Below are positions 35,501 to 45,015 of a stretch of 64,000 nt of DNA, piece after piece. Below the pieces are notes generated by a model. It searched no databases. It saw nothing but the letters and a program-made list of their open reading frames with translations, and had not been told where the DNA came from. A program made the position numbers and the translations under genes. Numbering within the stretch: the stretch's first letter is position 1; every line of letters starts with the position of its first letter. The stretch is from Ailanthus altissimus (Eukaryota; Streptophyta; Magnoliopsida; Sapindales; Simaroubaceae). The stretch is from contig OX327711.1 in NCBI GenBank assembly GCA_946807835.1, positions 16,527,501-16,591,500 of the forward strand. The letters are read 5' to 3'.

Positions 35501-36661
35501 TTAAAATGAGTCTCCCTGATCGCTTTCATCTGTGTCGTATCCGTGAGAGAGAAACTTATGGAGTTGTTGTTCCCATACATTGAATGAGGGCTCTGGCTGA
35601 GTGGAAGGTGGGTCTACCATATCTTGATCTTCTGCAGGTGAGCTGGTCTGGATGAGGGATGTGCTGGCTTCCTCTTGGATTTGGGTGTCGGTTAGATAAT
35701 GTTGTGAGTCTTGAAAGAGGGATAAGTCAAGATTGGGTTGGCGTTGGTCAGGTTCTGTCGGGACAACTGGCTGAGATTGGGTAGGTTCTGTCAGGACAGC
35801 TAGCTGAGGCCATTGGTGAAGGTTATCCATTGCTTGTCTGTATCTGGCATAATAAGTCATGTTTGGGATATGGTGATGGTGGGTAGAGTAATTTGTATTT
35901 CTGAGATGTGAAAGATGATATTTTTGTCTTTGTTGGAATTTGAGTATATTGGCAAAATTCAGGTCTTCTGCAAAGTCAGCTTCAACCTGTTCCCAAGGCG
36001 CAGCATCTTCTGGGGAGATCCAAACAGACGGAGGAATTATTTGATTTTCCTGAGCAAGAATTCTTTCAAGTTCTCTCTTTTGTTGGATTACTTCTTCAGG
36101 CCAGAGCTTAATTGATCCCTTTAGTGAAAGGGTAAATGTGAAGTAATCCTTAACAGTGGGGTAATAATGAATCTCGTGATCTGAAATAATCATACCCTTC
36201 CGTTGGAGAAGTAAGACTGACCAAAGATGTTGTCTGGGGACTGCAGCATTTGTGTTGTTTGCAATCATGTATTGAAATTTAGTTATCCACCATGTCTTTG
36301 GGTAAAACCATTGGAGAAAAATCAGGGCTGGATGATCTTCATCACATTTTTTTAATTTTTGGAGGGTTATAAGTAATGGGAATTCCATGGCGATTGTATA
36401 CAGATCCAACAGGTACCATAACAAGTAAAGGACAGGTTTGGACCATTGGGAAAATGGGAAAAAAGAGTGCAGATGAAAGAAAGGGTATTCTAAGTTGAAC
36501 AAAGGGCCACCAAGAACTGTGAGGCCGTGTTCTTGGACTGCTAAGATGGCGTAGTGTCTGATGAATTCTTTGGCACGGGAATGGAGTGTTCTGGTTTTGA
36601 TTAGGTCTGGAAATTGTGGTGGAGAAAAAGGAACAGGAGGAGTTATGATAATGGGATTCAT
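35501..36661 (-). CDS. Uncharacterised 386-residue protein, antisense cargo of the LTR element
   Basis: I do not recognise the family. Uninterrupted from ATG at 36661 to TGA at 35501. Residues 1-20 are Pro-rich (ITPPVPFSPPQF). 45-130 are rich in aromatic residues (GGPLFNLEYPFFHLHSFFPF; FYPKTWWITKFQ) but are not clear membrane spans. 185-245 are charged and probably helical (WPEEVIQQKRELERILAQE; PWEQVEADFAEDL). A His/Tyr-rich stretch is at 248-275. The tail (286-386) is acidic, Pro/Gln/Ser-rich, with TEPTQSQPVVPTEPDQRQP near-repeats. No signal peptide, zinc knuckle, protease or polymerase motif is visible. The low-complexity tail suggests a structural or nucleic-acid-packaging type of protein, but that is a guess. 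It lies upstream of LOG on the same strand, 585 bp apart, with its own TATA box. Confidence 0.8.
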   Translation of the reverse strand: MNPIIITPPVPFSPPQFPDLIKTRTLHSRAKEFIRHYAILAVQEHGLTVLGGPLFNLEYPFFHLHSFFPFSQWSKPVLYLLWYLLDLYTIAMEFPLLITLQKLKKCDEDHPALIFLQWFYPKTWWITKFQYMIANNTNAAVPRQHLWSVLLLQRKGMIISDHEIHYYPTVKDYFTFTLSLKGSIKLWPEEVIQQKRELERILAQENQIIPPSVWISPEDAAPWEQVEADFAEDLNFANILKFQQRQKYHLSHLRNTNYSTHHHHIPNMTYYARYRQAMDNLHQWPQLAVLTEPTQSQPVVPTEPDQRQPNLDLSLFQDSQHYLTDTQIQEEASTSLIQTSSPAEDQDMVDPPSTQPEPSFNVWEQQLHKFLSHGYDTDESDQGDSF

Positions 36662-36723
36662 TATGAAGATGGTAAGAAGGTTGGTTTTATTTATTGCTAG
36701 AAAAGTGATTATGAGGTTTAGGC

Positions 36724-36731
36724 TATTTATA
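36724..36731 (-). promoter_or_regulatory. TATA box of the 386-residue cargo gene
   Basis: On the minus strand CTCTATAAATAG, about 63 bp upstream of the ATG at 36661. It shares its core with the LOG TATA box. Confidence 0.6.
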
Positions 36732-36739
36732 GAGTTTTA

Positions 36740-37600
36740 TGAAAGAAAATCAATAATCGTTTTGTCCTTTCCTTTTACGTGGATGACGTTAAAGGAATAG
36801 TTAAAAGAATCATATTTGCCATCGCAGTAATTGTGCTAGTAGAATCTTTTCTATTTGAAATCGAGCATATTAGAAAAAGCAGACATGTCAATCTCAATGA
36901 GAAAATGATGTCCAATAAGGTGGACTATTTTTTTTAAGAGTTAAAGTAAGAGATATAATGTTAAGATCTATAGTTTAAGAATCAGTTGAACTAAAGGTCT
37001 TTTTATTGAAGTTGATTTTTGATCGTTTAAGATAATGCTTTCAATATTCTGATTTGAATGACAACTTAGTTGCGTAGAAATACTACATTTTTTTTTTTGA
37101 ATGATATCAAGGTAGTGAATGATATTATGACGTATGAGTATATGTTGAAGGGATTAAAATTTTTAAAGGAGTTAAGAATTTTATGTAAGAGATTAGTATG
37201 GGTATTCTACATCTATGTTATTCTTTAATGAATGAAAGGTGAAGTGTATAGATACCCATTAAATATTGAACGAATGGGAAAAAAAAAAAGAATAAAAATA
37301 TGTGTGTATGATTTTATAAGTCCATAATGTGTGTCATATGTTTATTTTATGGATATATGTTTCGTACTCCTCTCGTATACTCAGCTATGAGCCAACTTAG
37401 AGATAATCTAACATATGAATGAGTATTTATTAGGATTTTGGACCACAATGAGCAAATCCTATATACAAGGAAGATTGCTTTGTAAATGTTTTATGAATAA
37501 ACTATACAGTTGAAAAGGAAAATTGAGAATGAGAAGAAGAAATGAGATCTAAGTATCCTCATCTATGTGCTTAAGTTATGAATTTCGAGGACGAAATTCT
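36740..37600. other. Interior of the LTR element without a gene
   Basis: AT-rich, no domain recognised. The end (37572-37605) carries TTCGAGGACGAAATTC followed by the polypurine tract, like the tail of gypsy pol genes, so a decayed polyprotein end may be present. Confidence 0.45.
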
Positions 37601-37603
37601 TAT

Positions 37604-37616
37604 AAGGAGGGGAGAA
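37604..37616 (+). other. Polypurine tract of the young element
   Basis: AAGGAGGGGAGAA ends one base before the 3' LTR start at 37618, the standard position for plus-strand DNA priming. Confidence 0.88.
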
Positions 37617-37617
37617 T

Positions 37618-40470
37618 TGTAGTAACCAGTATCCATAACCGGTAAGAATATGTATATTTATATATATAAATATACGTATTTTATTTGTATGTTGGTGATA
37701 CTTGAATTATATATTGTTATTAGTAATATTTTTATAGGTTAAGGATATACGATTAGTATTGGGTTTATTTGTATGACTTTAGATTTATTTTAGGGACCAA
37801 ATTGTTATACTTTGAAAGTTTTGGGGGCAAATTTGTAAATATCAAAAATTAGCCTCTTAGTATAAAAATACACTTTTAAACCCTAATTTACCATTTTTAG
37901 GTCGAGCTACCAATTTTAAGAGAGAGAAGAGAGAAATAGAGGAGAGAGAAAGAGGAGAAGAAGAAGAAAAAGAAGAAGAAATTAGAAATTTGAATTTCAA
38001 GAGGTATATCATACGTATTTCTCAATTTATTGGTATTAATTAAGTTAATTCCTTTAAGTTTTGATTTCTGAAAATATGTATAATTGAGGATTTGTTGTGT
38101 ATTTCGTAAGATCATATGAGAATTGATGATGATCTATAAGATAGTTTGATAAATCATGATGAATTATGGAATTTCTGCTGGATAACCTCTTGATCTAGGA
38201 ATTTTATAAATTGTTGTGATTCGATTCTGGTTTTGAATTTTGAGTATATGAAATTAGACATGTTTAGGATCATCTGAGACTTTGAATCGACTGAAAATCT
38301 CGGAAATTGAATTTGTAGTGAATTTACCAAAATGACCCTGGAATTCTGGAAATTTCCTGTGTAAACAGTATGATACAGTGGAAAATAATTTTTGACCTGC
38401 TGAATGATCTTTAAAAATTACGAATTTGTGGAATATGATAATTTTATATGTCTAATATGATATACTCGGAATTGAGAATTTGGATCAATGTGGTTGAAGT
38501 GTTATGAATTTCTAAAGTGTATCAGCTCATTGTAGTATTTGATTAACAGATTTTTAAAGTTATGAAATAAAATAGTTTTAAAATACTTTTGGCAGTTATT
38601 TGGAAGCCAAATATTTATCATGGACTGAGATATGTGTCAAGAGTAATTATGTGGTAGTTTTATAATTTTTGAGTTAGTATATGATTTTATAAAATTGGGA
38701 GATTGAATACTGTTCAGTAAGTATCTTGATCCTGTCAGGTTTGTAGTTTGGATTCGATGGTGTGTATGGAATGGATTGTGTAGGAATTTTGATATAATAT
38801 TCATATATAAGAAGTATATATGAGTCAAGAATGATATATTCTGATTTCGGAGTAATTGGACATCATTTGATGTATTAGAAATTTTTGTTAAGTGTAAGTG
38901 GTCAGAATGACAGGTTTTGAGAAACCAAATATTTAGACCAATTTAATGTGATAAATGCATTGTGTATAATTTTGTAAGCTATTTAAAGTATTTTGTGTGA
39001 ATTGTGAGGCTTATGAAAGGATTAATCTCCATTGATAGGTTAAGGAGATTTAAGCCTTGTAGCTGAAAGTGTTAAGAGGTAAGTATACTAGACTTACTAC
39101 TGGAATCACAATAAACATAATAATTGTTTTGTATGATTTTGTAAATGGGGTTAAGAATATGTTTATGATATGTCAAAGTATATTTTGATATGAAATGTGA
39201 ATATATGTTTATGAATGTGAGCATTGACATTGAGCATGGACATACATGTGTTTTTTGAAAGTGAGCTTTTCAAAATAAGATGCGTTTAACAAAGAAAGCT
39301 TTTGAAGTGTAATATGTCCATGAGAAATATTTTGTGATTTGAGGGTACTTGAACTCACTGTTAACTTAGTAGGCATTTTATGTGATTTGTGGAGCCTTTA
39401 TGTGTGGCCTTTCCTTCGGGATTGGTATATGTTATGTGTTTCGTATGTAGGGAGGATCCTATTGGTACCTAAAGGAAGTGTGAGTCATCACATTCGTGTG
39501 GTGGCGTATAGGTACATGTGAGAGGACTCACCGATGATCAGGGTGAGGGTTTGGCTTTTACCTTCGGGCATAAGCGTTATATATGTGTGATTTAAAGACC
39601 TCACTTGTACTATTCCTCTCATACGGTATGTCACCTACGAGTGACATTTGGCTCATTATGTGATATGTGATATGTAAGTCCTACTAAGTAGTAGTTGAGT
39701 AATGGTATTCTTATTATGTGTTTTGAAAGAATGTGTAAGCGCTTACATGATATGTGATTTGATAAGATTATGATTTTGATTGATCACAGCATATCATACA
39801 TATGCATTGTGTACATATATGTATTTGTATTTGATATATGAAAAATTAGTATGCTTACTGAGTTTTATACTCATTATAGTTTATGGTGATTTCAGGTAAA
39901 TAAGGTACATGTGTGCTTAGCGGATTTGGCAAGGCTTCTGCTGTTCCTTGGGTTCCCTAAGTTGCTAGGTTGTTGTGTGTTTCATTTGGGGACACGTGTG
40001 ATAGGATATTTGGTTTGTCCCTATTGAATAAATACTTATGTATTATTTCATTGTGTGTGGATTGGATTTGGTTTAAGTTTTATAAAGTGTGGTTATTGGA
40101 TGATTTTAAGTAAGAATTTGCAATGGATATATTCTGGGCTCCCGGTAACAAAGTTGCTACTGGTGACGTAGTAGAGTGTTAATCTCTGAGAAAACTCTGC
40201 GTATCTCCGGTTTAATAATTGTCCCAGTCATAATTCAATTGCTATAATTCTGAAAGAAATTGAAATGAATGTTTAAATATTGTCAAGAGAAGTTTATATT
40301 TATATGTTAGGTTATGGTTGATTTTAGTGTTGAACTTACTAGCAACTTGCTAAGGATTTCTGTGTTGAATGAAAGTTGAGTATTTTGTGTAATATTATTT
40401 ATGAGTGCACGTGCAGTGAATGAATGTAAGTGATGTCGTGTGTCGGATCTTTTGGGTCTGGGGCGTGACA
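37618..40470 (+). repeat. 3' LTR of the young element
   Basis: 2853 bp, same termini and length as the 5' LTR. It is followed by TACAT, the target duplication. The open frames at 37897, 38637 and 39339 repeat exactly those of the 5' LTR 6668 bp earlier. Confidence 0.92.
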
Positions 40471-40534
40471 TACATAAATACAATAATAAAATATTTATAC
40501 ATAATGGAATGGCACATAAGCACAAATCTCAACA

Positions 40535-40839
40535 TCTATATGGTGTTTTATCAGCATCCCTTCAAAAATAAATAGATGATAAAGTTTCTTTTTTATTTAC
40601 AAATGGTTGGCTAATGACTTTCTCATATAAATAGCATCCAACTTCTTCCATGGACCAATAATTGCCTTTTTACTTACAACTTCTTTCAAAACTTCATAGC
40701 TCAATAACAGAATAATTATACTATGAGTCATTTCTTGAATGTCTTTCTTCTCTACTTCAATTTTAGATGACTTTGGCATTTGTTTTTCTTTGCTAGACGG
40801 AGCTGCAGTCTCCTTTAGGGCTAAGCCTAACATTTAACT
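40535..40839 (-). pseudogene. Copia C gag, middle part
   Basis: Minus strand 40833-40597: MLGLALKETAAPSSKEKQ and VVSKKAIIGPWKKLDAIYM, a copia gag segment of the KKLEELYMxKSLxNxL type. It lies between two family L insertions. Joining it across them to 28449 and to 43166 restores gag order. Confidence 0.7.
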
Positions 40840-43165
40840 TATTGAGATTTGTGCTTACATGTCATCTTATTATGTATAAATATTTAATTATAATATTTAT
40901 ACAATTATCATTTCTAATAAAATTGTTAATATTATTAATTATTAAATGGTAAAAGATTTGTACCGTTTCAGACATTGTATGATTTGAATGAGTTCAGATT
41001 TGGTCTAAAAGAATTCAGATCAGTGCTAAAAGTTAGCACAATTAAAAGTTATAAGTGTTATGAGTTAGCAGTACTAAGAATTAGTAGGTTATAAGAGTTC
41101 GCAAAATCTAAGGAGTTAGAGCCTTGTCTGAAATGAGATAAAGACCTAAGAATAAATTAGTAATAACGTAGCTGTAAAGAGTTGCAGATAGTACTAGAAA
41201 ATATTATTATTCAAGTATGCTCTCAAATACTATGTTCTTAATCTAATTTTATCGATGTGGGTCTATCGGTGAAACCAAATAATACAGATTAATGTATATC
41301 TATATCTGTACAGTCTAAATAGTTAGTCTTAGCAAATTATGAGCTTAGCGGAAGCTCGTATAGAGATAAATGTATTCAGTGAGGAATGGGTACCGAACAG
41401 ACTCATAAAGACCTTCAATAGACATCTCATAAAGTTATCAATGGAAGGTCTTCCGAGTTGCATAGTATTCGTGGTCCTTTAACCTAAGCGTCATAGTGGG
41501 CTTATGAGTGATTCACCGTACTTTGGTTCCACACATGTTAGAAACCTTTTATGATCTGACCACTGGGTGTTACTAGTATGGTCCGATATTCATAGAGTCT
41601 GGTGTGTGTAGATATGAGATCCATCAACTCATATGAGTGATTTATATATCTCGATACTCCGAGATTGTATTTAAAAAATTCTTATGGCCACAAGTATAAA
41701 TCCTGAGAATAGTTTCAATAGGGCTAAACAATATCGCAAAAGTGTTTGTGGATATTGTTTATGTAAATACAAATCTGGAGATAAGTTCAAGGTTAAGAAA
41801 ATAGAGATTTGATGGTTATAATATATGTCTCTACTCTTTTAGGATATAAATGATGAAAAGATTATACGAATATGCTATAACCTCAACTTGTATAGTCTAA
41901 CGAGCTGCTTTGTAATATCCGTAACATGTGTGTAGGGCATCATTCACAGACGTATGAAGGAGTTCCGTATGACAAATTGGGCATAGACTTAAAGAGTCTC
42001 ACAATATGAAGTGTACTTGATTCAATAATTTGATCCAGAAAATTTCAGCAAACCGGATATTTGTTTAAAGATCCCTTAAGATGTGCATTTGTCAAGACTT
42101 AATTGTTAAGTACATCATATAGTTAGTTGACATAAGTTGTTAACTAATAGGATATTGACAAGTGGCATAATTTAGTCTATAAATTATTTTTACCTCAAAT
42201 TGACTCATTAACCTTACTAGTAAATATAAGTAAAGTAAAATAAAATAATTATTCAAAATTATTTTGAATAATTAATTAAATATTAGATATAATAATTGTT
42301 ATTATAAATGTCAATGGGGGTATAAACAATTATTACTATGACATATTAATAAAGACATGATATTATGAATGATGGAACACCATTAAAGTAAAGTTTACAA
42401 AACTTATAAAAAAATTAAAAATGTTTTAATTTTTATTAAGTGGATAATTAAATTACACTAGTAAAATAATAAAAAAAAAATAAAAATGTCATTTTTAATT
42501 TTATTTGTGTTAATTAATAGCTCTATAAATTTATTCAAAAGATATGCACTAATAAAAAGAAAAGCATTAGTGGCCAACAAAATTAATGAGTAGGCCATTT
42601 ATTATTTTTTGGTAGAGAAACAAAAAAAAAACAAGAAAAGTGTTTTAACTACTAAAGAAAGGAATTGATTTGATCAATTCTCTCAATTTCTATCATCGAT
42701 AGATACTCATCAAGTGATAAGAAAATAGAATAAATAGAGTGAGCAGTGTGTGCAATAGTTTAGCAAAAAGAAAAAAAAACTTTCTTTGAAAATTAGCTTC
42801 AAAAGGGATATGTAAGAGTTGCATAATCACTCAATTTTTTAAGAACAAATATTTGTGTTTAAAATATTGAACATATACTACTGAAAATTTGAATTAAAGC
42901 TACCATTTTAACTCTACAATCCTATCGGATTGTTTTGGACTAGAATTGTTCAAGAGTAGACTTTAAGGTGAGCTCCAAAATTTAAAATTTTCACCGAAGT
43001 TCATTAAAAGTATGTTTCTGCAATCTTGTCTTATTTATAATTCAGTTTACATGTGCACACGTTGATTATATATTTAATTCTACTATAAATCGTATATGTA
43101 AGACACATATTTAGTATTTTTAACGTGTACATAATTACATGCATACACTTAAAAACACGTTAACA
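40840..43165 (+). mobile_element. Solo LTR, family L, copy 4, in Copia C gag
   Basis: Starts TATTGAGATTTGTGCTTAC (the TG start mutated to TA) and ends CACGTTAACA. It is flanked by exact 5-bp repeats TAACT at 40835-40839 and 43166-43170. 2326 bp, non-coding, collinear by eye with copy 1 (for example GATGTGGGTCTATC, GCTCGTATAGAGAT, ATCAACTCATATGAGTG). It has no PBS or polypurine tract, so it is a solo LTR. Confidence 0.8.
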
Positions 43166-43288
43166 TAACTTACCAGTAACGCTATCACTTTGATCTTTCA
43201 TAGATTAAAATTATTCATTCCGTTGAATTTTTCTACTTCATACTTGGGTATGGCCATGACTACTTAGAACCAAGCTTTGATACTGTTT
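43166..43288 (-). pseudogene. Copia C gag start and primer-binding site
   Basis: On the minus strand, the ATG near 43255 gives MAIPKYEVEKFNGMNN, the typical copia gag start. The degenerate tRNA-iMet site is at 43274-43285 (minus strand CAGTATCAAAGC), followed by the LTR at 43289. Confidence 0.75.
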
Positions 43289-44090
43289 TGTTGAAGTGGA
43301 AGTGATTCACACAAGTAATATAGCACAGCAAGTAATTAAGCAATTATCTAGAATGAGAAAAGGTAAAATAATTTACATGGTTCGATAATTACTTACATTC
43401 ACGGTAAATCAAGATCTTACTTCTTTTTATTGAATCATAAAACACTTACAAAGCATGCTTTTTACAAAAGTTAATCAAGCTCACAAACAACATCTCTCAA
43501 TTAAACTCACATTTGTCTCCCTTGTATAATCTAGGGTTTCTCTTGTGTATAGTTGTATTATGATGTATTTACAAGCCAACATAAAGTCTTTATATAGGTT
43601 ATAGAGGTTCTAGGTAAACCCTAAGAGTGCCTTGTGATTTGATAAAGAAAAGTAAGATCTTTGATCTGCCGTGAATGTAGGTAATTACCAAATTACGTAA
43701 ATTCTTCTACCCTTTCTCTTTCTAGATAATTAGTTAATTACTTGTTGCTCTATATTACTTGTGTGAATTGCTTCCGCTTTAATAAAATGATATTAAAGAT
43801 TGATTCTAAATAGTTATGGCCATACCTAAGTATAAAGTAGAGAAATTCAAAAAAAATGAATGATTTTAATTTATAAAAGATCAAAGTGATAGCGTTATTA
43901 GTAAGTCAAAGGTTTGACTCAGCCCTAAAGGAGGAACAACATAGGGGAGTCCTAGTGTATTGAAATGAAGGCCGCGACGCCTAACTTGGTGTCATTGGTG
44001 ATGTCGTTTTGTTTCTTTGCATCCTTTACTCACTTGACTTAATCCCAAATTTCTTCTATGATTTTCAATCAACTTCTCACAAAATAAAAT
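43289..44090 (-). repeat. Copia C 5' LTR, with an inverted copia fragment inside
   Basis: Plus-strand TGTTGAAGTGGAAGTGATTC at 43289 is the LTR end next to the PBS. 43289-43650 and 43920-44090 align with the 3' LTR region at 24452-24850 (including TTGCTCACTTGG-type and TTCAATCAACTTCTCACA). Between them lies an inverted piece of a copia 5' end, listed separately. The outer end is approximate and lies about 390 bp upstream of the gene at 44476. Confidence 0.6.
43655..43905 (+). repeat. Inverted copia 5'-end fragment (arm of a large inverted repeat)
   Basis: LTR end, decayed PBS region and gag start on the plus strand (TATGGCCATACCTAAGTATAAA, then GATCAAAGTGATAGCG). It is the inverted counterpart of about 43169-43425. 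The two arms of about 250 bp are separated by about 230 bp, a head-to-head arrangement of two related copia ends. The arms are diverged. Confidence 0.75.
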
Positions 44091-44475
44091 AAAATCAAAA
44101 TTATTCTCATAGTAATTTAAAAGATCTAATATGCCATAAATGAATAAGAATAATTTTCCAAAATCATCTTTAATGGTCAACGGTGGGTTGTAAAGTTTTC
44201 TTCGGTGCAAGTTTGCTAAAAGGTAAGGCCACGTATAGGCCCAACCCAAAAAAATTGGGCCTCTCATGCCCACATGCAAGGTTGCGGCCCATCTGGGATC
44301 TGCATGAGATCGTAATCTCTTGGCACCATTCGAAACTTTCAACTCCATTTTCGCCCCACGAAGCGATAAGTCTCTCTGTTTCGGCTCCATTCACATTCTC
44401 TTGTTTCTAATCAAGTTTCAATCCAAAAACTGAGAAAAAACGCAAACCATCGACTGAAAAGTTTAGTCAAGTAGA

Positions 44476-45015
44476 ATGACTTCTCTGAGACTCTACAAGA
44501 GCTACAATCAATCACCATTTCTCTACAACCCCTCAAAGCTTCAGAAAGTAACAAAAACTCAAACAAATTTTGCCCTAAGCAAGGTTTCAAACAGAAGAAA
44601 ATTAACAATAAGAGCAAGTGCTGGACCAGGAGAAGGAGAGAAGAAAAAAGAAAGGCGAGGTTTCTTGACACTTGAAGAAGCTGGTTTAGTAGAACTATCT
44701 GGGTTAAGCACTCATGAGAAATTTCTCTGCCGTTTAACGGTAATCTTTTCCCTGTTAGCTAGTTTTTAAACGAATAGAGGACCAGCTGAATTTATAATCA
44801 AAATATTTTTATGGCCTTGATATGTGTGTTTGTGAATGTAAATGCAGATATCATCTTTGAATCTACTCAGAGTTATATCAGAACAGGAAGGATGTTCAAT
44901 TGAGGAGCTGAACGCTGGCAGGGTTTGCGATTGGTTTTTGAAGGATAAGCTGAAAAGAGAGCAGAACATAGACTCTGCTGTCCTTCAATGGGATGAGTCC
45001 GAGTTCCAGTTTTGA
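44476..45015 (+). CDS. Conserved plant protein, predicted plastid-targeted (two exons)
   Basis: Exon 1 44476-44739 (donor ACG/GTAATC), exon 2 44848-45015 (acceptor ATGCAG), giving 143 residues ending in TGA. Residues 1-47 are rich in Ser, Lys and Asn with almost no acidic residues and end TIRASAGPG, a likely chloroplast transit peptide and cleavage site. The mature part has a basic KKKERRG stretch, a LTLEEAGLVELSGLSTHEKF segment, then LNLLRVISEQEGCSIEELN and a charged C terminus with VCDWFLKDKLKREQN and VLQWDESEF. I recall a similar small uncharacterised Arabidopsis protein (At4g21445) next to the VAP gene At4g21450; here too a VAP4-like gene follows 840 bp downstream on the same strand. Its biochemical function is not known to me. 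Confidence 0.85.

Larger units (their letters stand above)
30950..40470 (+). mobile_element. Young non-autonomous LTR retrotransposon (LARD-like, gypsy-derived) carrying LOG and an unknown ORF
   Basis: A 9521-bp element: LTRs 30950-33802 and 37618-40470, each exactly 2853 bp with TG...CA ends, and 5-bp duplication TACAT at 30945-30949 and 40471-40475. PBS TGGTATCAGAGC lies 8 bp after the 5' LTR and a polypurine tract abuts the 3' LTR. The 3.8-kb interior has no RT, RNase H or integrase that I can find. Just before the polypurine tract lies TTCGAGGACGAAATTC, which resembles the end of gypsy pol genes (inference from memory). A possible gag-start relic begins with ATG at 33958. Two intact minus-strand genes fill the interior. 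It needs an autonomous partner to move. Confidence 0.9.
28450..40534 (-). mobile_element. Family L LTR element, copy 3, split by the young LTR element
   Basis: Reverse-orientation relative of 5029-7432, in two parts: 28450-30949 and 40476-40534 (about 2.56 kb together). Minus-strand start TGTTGAGATTTGTGCTTATG at 40534 matches copy 1; the other end carries TGTTGAGTGTGTGATATACG (plus strand, 28455 on). TCTAT flanks both sides (28445-28449, 40535-40539), but five extra bases (TATTG) lie between it and the expected terminus, so that boundary is less certain. It interrupts the gag of Copia C. Internally it carries a tandem duplication (29499-29830) and a (TA)n run. Confidence 0.72.

Noticed and set aside
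31229..39521. Repeated short open frames inside the two 2853-bp LTRs
   Set aside because: They occur identically in both LTRs, are 60-72 codons, and have no domain; one is mostly a translated GA-rich tract.
44183..44410. Open frames on both strands just upstream of the gene at 44476
   Set aside because: They lie in the promoter and 5' UTR and contain no conserved motif; both strands are open because of local GC content.
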